Shown here: in pieces, positions 50,000 to 58,520 of the stretch | Position numbering within the stretch: position 1 is the first letter of the stretch | How the letters are laid out: every line of letters begins with the position of its first letter | From: CAZMXP01 sp964570285 | GTDB taxonomy: Bacteria > Planctomycetota > PLA2 | Length of the DNA: 64,000 nt | NCBI GenBank assembly: GCA_964570285.1 | Contig: CAZMXP010000003.1 | Span: forward strand, 62,001 to 126,000 | Reading direction: 5' to 3' | The notes under the pieces: generated by a model | Databases searched by the model: none | What the model saw: the letters and a program-made list of their open reading frames with translations, nothing else | What the model was told of the DNA's origin: nothing | Program-made: the position numbers and the translations under genes

Positions 50000-51955
50000 A
50001 TGCAACGCATCGCCCTGCTCTTCGCCCTCGCCCTGCTCGCCGCGCCCGCCGCCCGCGCGGACGAACTGCTCGCCGACGACTGGGGGATCATCCGGATCGG
50101 CGGCGCGGACGTCGGCTACGTCCGCACGAAGGCCGAACGCGGGGCCGACGAGGCCGGACCGCTGCTGCGCCTCACGATCGAGATGGAGATGAAGATGCGT
50201 CGCATGGGCACGACGATCGACATCAAGACGACGCAGGTCTCGCACGAGCGCGAGGACGGCAAGATGGTGCGGCTCGAGTCGCGCTCGGCGATGTCGAAGC
50301 AGGAGCAGGTCACGGAGGTGACGTTCGAGGGGGGCAAGGCGACCGTCGCGACGACGGTCATGGGGACCCTCCGCGAGACGAAGGTCGATTGCCCGGAGGA
50401 TGTCGTCGGCATGATCGAGATCGACCGGCGGACGCGCGCCCTCTCGCGCGAGGCGGGCGCGAAGCTGAGTGCGAAGACCTTTTCCCCCGACACCGGCGGC
50501 GTCACGGTGATCACGGTGACGAGTGGCGGGGAGGAGGAGACCAAGCTGCGCGACGGCTCGAGCAGGAAGCTCTGGAAGTACACGTCCACGATGAACACGC
50601 TGCCGATCGTCACGACGGTCTGGGCGGACGAGCAGGGGCTCCCGCGCAAGACGCAGGTCCCGATGGCGGGCATGGTGATGGAGATGTACGCGGCACCGAA
50701 GGCGGAGGCGCTCAAGGCCGCGATGGGCGGCGGCGAACTGCCTCCGGACGTCTTCGAGAAGACGCTGATCGTCTCGGCCCATCCGGTCGCCTGCCCGCGC
50801 GCGGTGGAGGGCGCGCTGCTGCGGCTCCGCGCGCGCGAAGGCACGGAGCGCGTGCCCGACCTCACGGCGGCGACGCAGGCGGTGGAGCCGGGCGACGGCG
50901 AGGATCCCAGGACGGCGCTCGTCCGGATCCGGCGGCTGACGCCCCCGGCGGGCCGCACGGGCACGCGCCCGCTGAGCCCGATCCCGGCAGGGCTCGAGGA
51001 CTCGCTGCGGCCCAACAGCCTCGTCCAGTCCGACGCGCCGGAGATCATCGCGATCGCGAGGGAGGTGGTCGGCGAGGAGACCGACGCGTGGCGCGCCGCG
51101 CAGATGCTGGAGCGCTGGGTCCACGACAACATCACGAACAAGAACATGGACGTCGCGTTCGCCTCGGCGCTCGAGGTGTGCAAGAACCGCGAGGGGGACT
51201 GCACCGAGCATGCGGTGCTGCTCTCCGCGCTCTGCCGGGCCGCGGGGATCCCCTCCGACGTCGTGATGGGCGTCGTCTACATCGGAGCCGTCTGGGGAGG
51301 CCACGCGTGGTCGAGGGTGTGGATCGACGGGGCGTGGTACCCGCTCGACGGCACCAACGGCTACGGCTTCGTCGACGCGCTGCACCTCGAGTTCGACAAC
51401 GCGACGCTGAAGGACGCCGCGTTCGCGACCGAACTCGCCGGGGTGCTGCTCAGCCTCGGGACGCTCGACATCGAGATCCTCGAGGTGACCCGCGGAGGCA
51501 AGACCTACCGCCCGGGCGACCCCGCCCTCGTGACGCTCGACGGGAAGGGCTACGTGGACCGGGCGTGGGGCATCAGGATCCCGGCGCGGCCCGGCTGGGA
51601 GATCGAACCCGAGAAGCCGGGCGCGACGCTCTCGATGAAGCTGCTCGAGATCGAGGGGAAGAACGCCGAGGGCAAGAACTGCGAGATCGAGGTCTCGGCG
51701 TTCGACGCCCCCTGCGACCGCGATGTCGACCGGCAGGCCTCCGCGCTGATCGCGGCCGGCGCCTCCTCCGAGGCGTCGCAGGTGGACGGCAGGCCCGCCC
51801 GCATCCTGACGATCACCCAGCAGGGCCGCCGCTCCTGCCACGCGCTCGTGCTCGCGGGGGACGTGATGTGGCACTTCGTGCACGACCGCGTCGCGGGCGA
51901 TGCCGACCTGAAGGAGTTCGCGGACTTCCTCGCGGCCCTCGACTTTGACACCTAG
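50000..51955 (+). CDS. Secreted transglutaminase-like protein
   Basis: A 651-residue protein with a signal peptide (about 1-20). A long beta-rich N-terminal region (about 25-290) precedes a transglutaminase-like domain with the full catalytic triad: Cys401 in GDCTEHAVLLSALCRAAGIP, His435 in GGHAWSRVW and Asp450 in WYPLDGTNGYG. Members usually act as cysteine proteases or crosslinkers on periplasmic proteins. The C-terminal ~150 residues are an extra domain of unknown role. The last 11 bases overlap the TTG start of the methyltransferase gene. Confidence 0.85.
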   Translation: MQRIALLFALALLAAPAARADELLADDWGIIRIGGADVGYVRTKAERGADEAGPLLRLTIEMEMKMRRMGTTIDIKTTQVSHEREDGKMVRLESRSAMSKQEQVTEVTFEGGKATVATTVMGTLRETKVDCPEDVVGMIEIDRRTRALSREAGAKLSAKTFSPDTGGVTVITVTSGGEEETKLRDGSSRKLWKYTSTMNTLPIVTTVWADEQGLPRKTQVPMAGMVMEMYAAPKAEALKAAMGGGELPPDVFEKTLIVSAHPVACPRAVEGALLRLRAREGTERVPDLTAATQAVEPGDGEDPRTALVRIRRLTPPAGRTGTRPLSPIPAGLEDSLRPNSLVQSDAPEIIAIAREVVGEETDAWRAAQMLERWVHDNITNKNMDVAFASALEVCKNREGDCTEHAVLLSALCRAAGIPSDVVMGVVYIGAVWGGHAWSRVWIDGAWYPLDGTNGYGFVDALHLEFDNATLKDAAFATELAGVLLSLGTLDIEILEVTRGGKTYRPGDPALVTLDGKGYVDRAWGIRIPARPGWEIEPEKPGATLSMKLLEIEGKNAEGKNCEIEVSAFDAPCDRDVDRQASALIAAGASSEASQVDGRPARILTITQQGRRSCHALVLAGDVMWHFVHDRVAGDADLKEFADFLAALDFDT

Positions 51956-52844
51956 GGCGGCCTACCTGGCGGCCGAGGGGCGGCTCCACGACGTCCTCGC
52001 GGAACTCGGGGAGCCGCCGCTGCTCGTCCACGACCGCCTCGTCCTGTCCGCCTCCCCCCCGCGTCGCCTCTGCTGGGCGCAAAACACCTGGGAGGAGCCG
52101 CGCCTCGTCCCGTTCGCGTCGATCAACGAGGGGGCGAACGCGCTGCGCGCCCTGCAGCGCAACTGGGCGCTCTATCCGGTCGCGGCGCACCGCCGCGCCG
52201 CGCTGATCGAGAGCAAGCTCCCCCCCCTCCCCCGGCGCCCCCTCCCCTTCCCCTCCACGCTGCCGAAGGCGCCGATGGGTTCGTGGGCGCTCCTCGACGA
52301 GAGGGTGCTGCTCGCCTCGCCCCGCTGTTCGAGCCCCTTCCCGCACGGCGAGGTGACCTTCGTCGAGGACCGGGAGGGGCCGCCCAACCGCGCCTATCTG
52401 AAGCTCTGGGAGGCGCTGACGCTGCTCGGGGAGTTCCCCCGACGCGGCGCGCGCTGCCTCGACCTCGGCAGTTGCCCGGGCGGGTGGACATGGGTGCTCG
52501 CGCGGCTCGGCGCGACGGTGGTGAGCGTGGACAAGGCCCCGCTCGACCCCGCCGTCGCGGCGATGGAGGGGGTGACCTTCCGTCAGGAGAGCGCGTTCGG
52601 CCTCGATCCGGCGCGCGAGGGGGAGTTCGATTGGCTCTTCTGCGACGTCGTCTGCTACCCGGCGCGGCTGCTCGAACTCGTGCGGCGCTGGCGCGAGGCG
52701 GGGACGGCACGCCGCTTCGTCTGCACGATCAAGTTCCAGCAGGAGACCGACCACGCGGCGGCGGCGGCCTTCGCGGCGATCCCCGGCGCCCGCGTGGTCC
52801 ACCTCCACCACAACAAGCACGAATTGACGTTTCTGCTCGCCTGA
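51945..52844 (+). CDS. RlmM/FtsJ-type SAM-dependent methyltransferase
   Basis: A 299-residue protein with a pre-domain (about 1-145) and a Rossmann methyltransferase domain: CLDLGSCPGGWTWVLARLGATVVSVDKAPLDP, FDWLFCDVVCYPARLLELV and CTIKFQQETDHAAAA. The Lys-Asp-Lys-Glu pattern (K of YLKLWEA, D of CDVV, K of IKFQ, E of KHEL) is that of 2'-O-ribose RNA methyltransferases; overall layout resembles RlmM, which modifies C2498 of 23S rRNA. The target here is inferred only. Start is TTG at 51945, overlapping the transglutaminase gene. Confidence 0.8.
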   Translation: MTPRAAYLAAEGRLHDVLAELGEPPLLVHDRLVLSASPPRRLCWAQNTWEEPRLVPFASINEGANALRALQRNWALYPVAAHRRAALIESKLPPLPRRPLPFPSTLPKAPMGSWALLDERVLLASPRCSSPFPHGEVTFVEDREGPPNRAYLKLWEALTLLGEFPRRGARCLDLGSCPGGWTWVLARLGATVVSVDKAPLDPAVAAMEGVTFRQESAFGLDPAREGEFDWLFCDVVCYPARLLELVRRWREAGTARRFVCTIKFQQETDHAAAAAFAAIPGARVVHLHHNKHELTFLLA

Positions 52845-52848
52845 CCGG

Positions 52849-52854
52849 TAGAAT
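52849..52854 (+). promoter_or_regulatory. -10 box (TAGAAT) of a leaderless transcript
   Basis: TAGAAT stands seven bases before the ATG at 52862. A TTGACG at 52824-52829 could be the -35, but the 19-base spacer is long. Confidence 0.5.
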
Positions 52855-52861
52855 CCGGCCC

Positions 52862-53374
52862 ATGCACGAGACGCCCAATTTCGACGATGCCAACCTCGGC
52901 CTCAGGCTCTACGAGCTGCGGCGCGAGTCGGAGATGCGCAAGGCGCGCGCGCTGGTCGGGACCCACGTGTGGGGCAGGAGCACCGAGGAGGTGCTCAAGC
53001 TCTTCGACTACGAGCACCCGGAGAACGCGCACCTGCGCCAGGTGACGAGCTACTGGGAGATGTGCGCCTCCTTCGTGAACCGCGGCATCTTCCACCCCGC
53101 GGTCTACCTCGACACCTGCAGCGAGGGGATCTTCACCTACACCTGCTTCCACCCGCACCTCGCGGCGATCCGCGCGGAGCGGCCCGCCTTCCTGACCCGC
53201 ACCGAGCAGGTCATCCAGGACATCCCGGCGGTGCGCGAGAAGTTCGAGCAGTCGCTGCAGATGTTCGCCGCCTGGCAGGCCAAGATGGCGGAGCAGAAGG
53301 CGAAGAGGAAGAAGCCCGCCCGGAACGCGAGCAAGCCCAAGCCGAGCAAGCCGAAGGCCGCGAAGCGGCGCTAG
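52862..53374 (+). CDS. Small protein with Lys-rich tail, function unknown
   Basis: A 170-residue helical protein (YELRRESEMRKARALVG, ENAHLRQVTSYWEMCASFVNRGIFHPAVYLDTC) resembling DUF4760-type hypothetical proteins in the order of charged helices around a YWE...FVNRG segment. Residues after about 135 form a basic tail rich in Lys/Pro/Ala, which suggests nucleic-acid or membrane-surface binding. An internal promoter precedes it, separating it from the methyltransferase gene. Confidence 0.65.
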   Translation: MHETPNFDDANLGLRLYELRRESEMRKARALVGTHVWGRSTEEVLKLFDYEHPENAHLRQVTSYWEMCASFVNRGIFHPAVYLDTCSEGIFTYTCFHPHLAAIRAERPAFLTRTEQVIQDIPAVREKFEQSLQMFAAWQAKMAEQKAKRKKPARNASKPKPSKPKAAKRR

Positions 53375-53388
53375 GGGGGATGGGGCAC

Positions 53389-53468
53389 GGGCGGCGAGAT
53401 CACCGAGGCCCTCGTCTTGAACCAAGTTTTGAGTTGATGGTGCGGGGGTCGGGTCTTTCTCGCCGCCC
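53389..53468. repeat. 11-bp inverted repeat spanning 80 bases
   Basis: GGGCGGCGAGA (53389-53399) and TCTCGCCGCCC (53458-53468) are perfectly complementary. The interior contains a small CGAGG/CCTCG hairpin and an AT-richer stretch (TTGAACCAAGTTTTGAGTTG). It might be a terminator, a structured RNA or an element remnant; no known family fits. Confidence 0.4.
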
Positions 53469-53526
53469 ACGCTACCGGAGATGATCGGTCGCGGGCTTGG
53501 CGCCCTTGAGCGCCCGCCCGCGGCGC

Positions 53527-53913
53527 TCAACGGGGCGCCCCGAGCTCCTTCCGGAACGCGGCGTGGCACGCGAGGCAGCTCGCGAGCAGGGCTTCCCGCG
53601 CCCGGGGGACTCCGCGCACCAGCGCCGCGGACTTTTCCCTCGCGTCCGCCAGAAGCTCGAGGAACCTCGGCTCCGACGGCTCGGAGGGACGCGCCCGGAG
53701 CAGCAGGTTCTCGATCCTCAGCGGCTCCTCGTCCCCCCCCGCCCCCCCCGTCCTCAACCAGTCGAGGCTGCCGCGCCGCTCCAGCTCCGCCATCGCCTCC
53801 TTCAGCGCCACGGGATCCGCCCGGAGACCCATCGCGATGCGCCGCCTCTCGACCGCATCCAGGGCGGGTTCGCCGGCGCAGGAGACGATCGCGAGGAGCA
53901 GCGCTAGGCGCAT
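53527..53913 (-). CDS. Monoheme c-type cytochrome lipoprotein, cytochrome c'-like
   Basis: A 128-residue protein with a lipoprotein-like signal (LLLAIVSCAGEP), a helical middle and a single heme site CLACH close to the C-terminus followed by AAFRKE. A C-terminal CxxCH in a helical protein is the layout of cytochrome c' and its relatives. It would carry electrons or bind a gas ligand in the periplasm. The neighbours (HAD hydrolase, unknown small protein) give no hint of a redox partner. Confidence 0.7.
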   Translation of the reverse strand: MRLALLLAIVSCAGEPALDAVERRRIAMGLRADPVALKEAMAELERRGSLDWLRTGGAGGDEEPLRIENLLLRARPSEPSEPRFLELLADAREKSAALVRGVPRAREALLASCLACHAAFRKELGAPR

Positions 53914-53930
53914 CGGGTCGAATTGTAGTC

Positions 53931-54536
53931 ATGCCGGCGGTGATCTTCGACCTCGACGACACGTTGATCGACACGAAAGGCGTGCTGCTGCCCGCCTCGC
54001 TGGGCCGCGTCGCGGCGGCGACCGGCATCGCGGTCGACCGCCTCGACGCACGCGGCAAGCGGATCGACGAGGTGCTCAAGCCGGTGCCGGACGTCACCGA
54101 GGAGCAGCAGCGCGCCGCCGCGGCCGCGTGGTACGACCCCGAAGTCCCCCCGCTCGATCCGCTGCCGGGCGCACTCCCGCTGCTGCGCGCGCTGCGGGGA
54201 CGGGTGACGCTGGTGCTGCTGACGCGCGGCAACCCCGCCCGCCAGCGCAACAAGATCGCGCGGTCGGGCCTCGGGGGCTACTTCGACGAGATCGTCATCC
54301 GGCCGATCGAGGCGCCCGGGAGCAAGCGCGACGACCTCGAGCGCCTCCGCGCCGCCCACGGCCCGTGCGTCGTCATCGGCGACGATCCGCGCGATGAACT
54401 GCACCACGCGAGCGCCCTCGGGATGCCTACGCTCCGGGTGCCGGAGGTGCCGCTCGCATCGATCCTGCCACGGCTGGAGCGGCTGGGAGTGCTCGGGCCG
54501 CCCGGAGGTTGGTCTTCAGGTCCGGGCAGTACTTGA
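53931..54536 (+). CDS. HAD-superfamily hydrolase
   Basis: A 201-residue protein with motif I VIFDLDDTLIDT (nucleophile and acid/base Asp), motif II LVLLTRGN, and a motif III/IV region GSKRDDLERLRAAHGPCVVIGDDPRDE. The short cap (about 20-85) marks subfamily I. It probably removes phosphate from a small metabolite or acts as a phosphoglycolate-phosphatase-like enzyme. Start ATG 53931. Its last 110 bases overlap the convergent membrane protein gene; the C-terminal ~20 residues are low in sense and may be dispensable. Confidence 0.8.
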   Translation: MPAVIFDLDDTLIDTKGVLLPASLGRVAAATGIAVDRLDARGKRIDEVLKPVPDVTEEQQRAAAAAWYDPEVPPLDPLPGALPLLRALRGRVTLVLLTRGNPARQRNKIARSGLGGYFDEIVIRPIEAPGSKRDDLERLRAAHGPCVVIGDDPRDELHHASALGMPTLRVPEVPLASILPRLERLGVLGPPGGWSSGPGST

Positions 54537-55527
54537 CCTTCCAGATGCGGGCGTCCACGACGTAGTGCACGCCCGCGAAGGTGTAGGCGACCGGCACGAG
54601 CAGGTCGACGCGCTGCATCAGCGCGGTGCAGGTGCCGTAGAGGATGCCGAAGGCGTAATAGAGCCACCACCCCCGGTGCACGAGCCGGCTCGTGATCGGG
54701 TTCTCGGGCCGGAACCCCTCCGCGTACTTGTTGCGGTTGTAGAGCCACGTGATCGCGATGTACTGCGTCGCATGGAAGGAGGTCACGGCGACCAGCATGA
54801 CGATCAGCGAGCTCTCGAGCAGCGCCGCGCCCGTCACGAGGCCCACGGCCATCACGATCACGAGGCACTTCTGCCCCGCGACCTCGCCGAAGCGCCGGTA
54901 GCGGTACGCCTCCCGGACTCCCATCGCGAGAAATCCCGCCCCCAGCAGCGCAAAGCCCGCGTAGGCGACCGGGACGGGCACGTGCGGGTAGAGCAGCGAC
55001 TTGTCGAGCTCGCCCAGCTGGTCGAGGCGGAAGACGTAGAGCATGCCCGCCACGACGCCGCCGAAGAGGCAGAAGTTGTCGAGCCAGGTGTCGACGCGGC
55101 CGAGGGCCGACCCGGGCCGCCGCCGGTCGTAGATGCGCACGAAGCCGTAGTGCTGCTTGGTCTGGTGCCAGACGGCGCCGTAGACGACGAGGGAGAGCGC
55201 GTAGGACATGCCCGCGATCCAGACGCCGACGAACACGAGCAGCACGATGACGATCGTCGAGACGTAGAAGAAGCGGGCGCGCCGGAACTCGGCGAGGTCG
55301 AAGTAGGTGCGGCTGAACGTGTGGAAGTTGTGGACCTGGTCGAGGCAGATCGAGACGAGCGCGCAGAGCAGCAGCGACGCGTAGGAGGGGATCAGGAAGT
55401 TGACGAGCAGGATCACGAACCCGAGCAGCCCGCTGCCGATGAAGAAGGCGAGATCGAACAGGGGGCCCGCGATCCAGGGTGACGGCCGCCCCGCCCTGGG
55501 TGCGGCGGCGAAAGTCGCGATGTCCAT
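54427..55527 (-). CDS. Multi-histidine polytopic membrane protein
   Basis: A 366-residue protein with about eight membrane segments. Conserved-looking histidine clusters line the helices: DQVHNFHTFSRTYFD, WHQTKQHYGFVRIYDRR, SFHATQYIAITWLYNRNKY and GVHYVVDARIWKVKY. Spaced His clusters in a membrane protein recall di-iron fatty-acid hydroxylases or the Brp/Blh dioxygenase group, but the exact HxxxH sets of either family are not present, so it is left unassigned. Start ATG 55527; the 3' end overlaps the HAD gene. Divergent from the porin gene. Confidence 0.65.
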   Translation of the reverse strand: MDIATFAAAPRAGRPSPWIAGPLFDLAFFIGSGLLGFVILLVNFLIPSYASLLLCALVSICLDQVHNFHTFSRTYFDLAEFRRARFFYVSTIVIVLLVFVGVWIAGMSYALSLVVYGAVWHQTKQHYGFVRIYDRRRPGSALGRVDTWLDNFCLFGGVVAGMLYVFRLDQLGELDKSLLYPHVPVPVAYAGFALLGAGFLAMGVREAYRYRRFGEVAGQKCLVIVMAVGLVTGAALLESSLIVMLVAVTSFHATQYIAITWLYNRNKYAEGFRPENPITSRLVHRGWWLYYAFGILYGTCTALMQRVDLLVPVAYTFAGVHYVVDARIWKVKYCPDLKTNLRAARALPAAPAVAGSMRAAPPAPGA

Positions 55528-55612
55528 CGGTCGAAGGCGCAGAGGATACGGCGGGATCGGCGCGTTGGCAACCGCCCTTGCCCCCCCCGCCCCCCCATGT
55601 TCTCCTCTTGGC

Positions 55613-56941
55613 ATGAAACGCCTCCTCGCAGCGCTGGCGCTGCTCGGCATCGCGACGACGACGCTCGCCGACGACCATGGGCTCGCGGAGGAGAACCGGC
55701 GCCTGCGCGACGAGGTCGCCGCGCTGAAGGCGAACGATCCCGACGCGGGCCTGCGCAAGGCCATCGAGGACTACCTCGCCGGGCCGCGCCCGGAGGACAT
55801 GCCGTCGGTCGGCGCGACGACCGACTACCAGGGCGGATTCACGCTGCGCTCCTCCGACGGCCTCCACCTGCTGCGCATCAACCTCTGGGGCCGCGCCGGC
55901 TGGAACTGGTACCGCGACCACTCCGAGACGCACGGCGCCACGCAGGCGGGCTTCCGCATCCCCGACCTTCGCGTGCGGCTCTCCGGCCACGCGTTCTCGG
56001 AGCGGCTCCGCTACTTCGTCGACCTCGAGTTCGCGCCCGACGCGGAACGCTTCGACGACGCAAGCGACCCAGTCTCGGAAGCCCACCTCACCTACCGCCG
56101 GCCCCCGTGGCGCTGGCTCCGCCTGCGCATCGGGCGCATGCGTCCGGCCTTCACCTCGGAGGAGCAGGCGGCCGACGAGGCGCTCGCGCTCGCGGAGAGG
56201 GGGCTTGTTCACGAATACTTCACGGTCGGGCGCAGCGACGGCCTCGCGGCCATTCTCGAGGGGGTCCGGGGGGGCAGGTCCCGCGTGGAACTCTCGATCA
56301 CGAACGGCTCGGAGAGGTTCGACCCCTCCCACGCCTTCGAGGGCGACGACAAGAGGCGCGGATTCAGCTTCCGCTGGGCGCGCACGCTGGTCGGGGAGGG
56401 GGACCCGGCGTCGCACCTCGCGTACGAGGGTTCGCCCTACGACGACCCGGCCCGCACCCTCGTCGCGGGCGTCGGGATCCACTGGGAGGAGAACCGCATC
56501 CCCGATTCGACACCCGCGGAGTTCGTGCAGGCGACGGCGGACCTGACCTGGCGCCACCGCGGCACCTACGCCACCGTGCAGGTCTTCCTGCGGCGCAACC
56601 GGGCCGGCGGGACGCCGGGGCTGGCCGAGGACGACGAGGACCTCGGGGCGCAGGTGCTCCTCGCGCACTTCGTCGTCCCCCGCAAGTTCGAGCTCGCGGC
56701 GAGGGTCGGCTGGCTCGACTACGCCTCCCACATGGACCCCGGGGGCGACCTGGTCGAGGCGACCGTGGGCTTCAACTTCTACTGGACCAACGAGGTGGAC
56801 CGATTCCAGGGCCACCGGATGAGGGTCACGGTCGACTGGGGCTACGCCGAGCACGTCGTGCAGGAGAGCCGCGGCACCGGCTGGCCCGCGGGCCACGGCC
56901 GCGGCTGGCAGTTCCGGTCGGTCGTCACCTTCGTGTTCTGA
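55613..56941 (+). CDS. Outer-membrane porin (phosphate-selective porin O/P-like)
   Basis: A 442-residue protein with a signal peptide (about 1-19), a short coiled-coil stretch (GLAEENRRLRDEVAALKAN), then alternating amphipathic beta-strands (GGFTLRSSDGLHLLRINLWGRAGWNWY, FRIPDLRVRLSGHAFSERLRYFVDLEF, LRLRIGRMRPAFTSEEQ) to a C-terminal SVVTFVF ending in Phe, the barrel-assembly signal. The RxRIGRMRPAF segment is typical of porin O/P. It implies a Gram-negative-type outer membrane. The coiled coil may tether it to the cell wall. Confidence 0.8.
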   Translation: MKRLLAALALLGIATTTLADDHGLAEENRRLRDEVAALKANDPDAGLRKAIEDYLAGPRPEDMPSVGATTDYQGGFTLRSSDGLHLLRINLWGRAGWNWYRDHSETHGATQAGFRIPDLRVRLSGHAFSERLRYFVDLEFAPDAERFDDASDPVSEAHLTYRRPPWRWLRLRIGRMRPAFTSEEQAADEALALAERGLVHEYFTVGRSDGLAAILEGVRGGRSRVELSITNGSERFDPSHAFEGDDKRRGFSFRWARTLVGEGDPASHLAYEGSPYDDPARTLVAGVGIHWEENRIPDSTPAEFVQATADLTWRHRGTYATVQVFLRRNRAGGTPGLAEDDEDLGAQVLLAHFVVPRKFELAARVGWLDYASHMDPGGDLVEATVGFNFYWTNEVDRFQGHRMRVTVDWGYAEHVVQESRGTGWPAGHGRGWQFRSVVTFVF

Positions 56942-57074
56942 GAACTGCGGGCCTGACCGATACTTCAGGGGAGGGCTGCCGCGACCCGCGGGCTTCATGC
57001 GGGGCCGCGGGTTGGCCGAAAAGGGGTGGGTAGCACGTCCAGTACCCGGCGCCCGGAGGAAGGGACTCGCGATC

Positions 57075-58382
57075 ATGCTGAAGGAAAAGATCCAGAACAA
57101 GAGCGTCCGCTACGGGGTGATCGGCCTCGGCTACGTCGGCCTGCCCTTGGCGGTGGAATTCGCCCAGGTGGGTATCCGCGTGACGGGGTTCGAGGTGGAC
57201 CAGTCCAAGGTGGACCGGATCCGCAAGGCGGACTCCTACATCGAGGACGTCGCGAGCGAGGCGCTGAAGCCGCTCGTCGCCGAGGGGCGCTTCACCGCGA
57301 CGACCGACTTCGACGAGCTCGCCCAGATGGACGTCATCAGCATCTGCGTCCCGACGCCGCTCGGCAAGACGCGCGACCCCGACATGAGCTACGTCGTCAA
57401 GGCGACGGACTCCGTCGCGAAGCGCCTGCGCAAGGGCCAGCTCATCATCCTCGAGAGCACGACCTATCCCGGCACGACCGAGGAGCTGATGCGGCCCGAG
57501 CTCGAGAAGCAGGGGCTCACCTGCGGCAAGGACTTCTGGCTCGCGTTCAGCCCCGAGCGCGTCGATCCCGCGAACAAGAAGTTCGGCGTCAAGAACACGC
57601 CCAAGGTCGTCGGCGGATGCACGCGCGAGGGCGGCGAGCTCGCGACCTTCTTCTACCGGCAGGCCATCGACACCGTGCACTTCGTCTCGAGCGCCGCCGC
57701 GGCGGAGATGGCGAAGCTGCTCGAGAACACCTTCCGCAGCGTGAACATCGGCCTCGTCAACGAGGTCGCGCTCATGTGCGACCGCCTCGGCCTCGACGTC
57801 TGGGAGGTCATCGACGCCGCCGCGACGAAGCCCTTCGGCTTCATGAAGTTCGTCCCGGGCCCCGGCGTCGGCGGCCACTGCATCCCGCTCGACCCGATCT
57901 ACCTCGCGTGGAAGCTGCGCAGCCTCAACTACCGCGCGCGCTTCATCGAGCTCGCGAGCGAGATCAACCTCGAGATGCCGGGCTACGTCGTCCGGAAGGT
58001 CACCGACGCGCTCAACGACAAGTCGAGGAGCGTGCGCGGCAGCCGCATCCTCCTGCTCGGCATCGCCTACAAGAACGACGTCGGCGACATGCGCGAATCC
58101 CCCGCGCTCGACATCGTGAAACTGCTCGAGCAGCGAGGCGCGACGGTCGTCTACCACGACCCCCACGTGCCGAGCTTCGATGACCACGGGCTCAAGATGA
58201 CGAGCGTCCCCCTCTCCGCCGAGGAGCTGCAGCGGGCGGACTGCGTCGTCGTGACCTGCAACCACAAGGCCACCGACTTCGACTTCGTCGCGAAGAACTG
58301 CAAGCTCATCGTCGATTCGCGCAACGCCTATCCGAGCACGAAGCCGATGGCGAGCGGCACCGCACGGATCGTGCGCCTGTAG
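57075..58382 (+). CDS. Nucleotide-sugar 6-dehydrogenase (WecC/VipA type)
   Basis: A 435-residue UDP-sugar dehydrogenase: NAD-binding YGVIGLGYVGLPLAVEF, CVPTPLGKTRDPDMSYV, ESTTYPGTT, AFSPERVDPANKKFGVKNTPKVVGG, and the catalytic Cys269 in GVGGHCIPLDPIYL; the third domain has LLLGIAYKNDVGDMRESPALDIV. It oxidises the C6 hydroxyl of a UDP-sugar (probably UDP-N-acetylated) to the uronic acid, for exopolysaccharide. Start ATG 57075 has GGAGGAAGGG about ten bases upstream. The leader carries a CCGCGG-based hairpin. It is convergent with the TPR protein gene, separated by a pure G/C tract. Confidence 0.9.
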   Translation: MLKEKIQNKSVRYGVIGLGYVGLPLAVEFAQVGIRVTGFEVDQSKVDRIRKADSYIEDVASEALKPLVAEGRFTATTDFDELAQMDVISICVPTPLGKTRDPDMSYVVKATDSVAKRLRKGQLIILESTTYPGTTEELMRPELEKQGLTCGKDFWLAFSPERVDPANKKFGVKNTPKVVGGCTREGGELATFFYRQAIDTVHFVSSAAAAEMAKLLENTFRSVNIGLVNEVALMCDRLGLDVWEVIDAAATKPFGFMKFVPGPGVGGHCIPLDPIYLAWKLRSLNYRARFIELASEINLEMPGYVVRKVTDALNDKSRSVRGSRILLLGIAYKNDVGDMRESPALDIVKLLEQRGATVVYHDPHVPSFDDHGLKMTSVPLSAEELQRADCVVVTCNHKATDFDFVAKNCKLIVDSRNAYPSTKPMASGTARIVRL

Positions 58383-58389
58383 GACTTTC

Positions 58390-58520
58390 GGGGGGGGGCG
58401 GGGGGGGGGGGGGGCCCCCCCCCCCCCCCCCCCCCCCAAGCGGGGGGGGGGGGCCGGCCGCGGGGGGGGGGGGGCGCGCCCCGCGGCCCCCGGGGGCCGC
58501 CCCCCCGCGCCCCCCCGCCT
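58390..58520. other. Low-complexity G/C homopolymer tract
   Basis: About 130 bases made almost wholly of long G runs and C runs with a few A/T, between two convergent genes. It could form a very stable G/C hairpin or be a sequencing or assembly artefact. No coding sense. Confidence 0.8.

Noticed and set aside
57000..57060. The hairpin before the UDP-sugar dehydrogenase as another c-di-GMP riboswitch
   Set aside because: None of the GEMM-I conserved blocks (GGGCAAA, GAAA loop, CGCAAAGC) are present.
58390..58520. Coding frames across the G/C homopolymer tract
   Set aside because: They encode only poly-Gly/Pro; the tract is low complexity.
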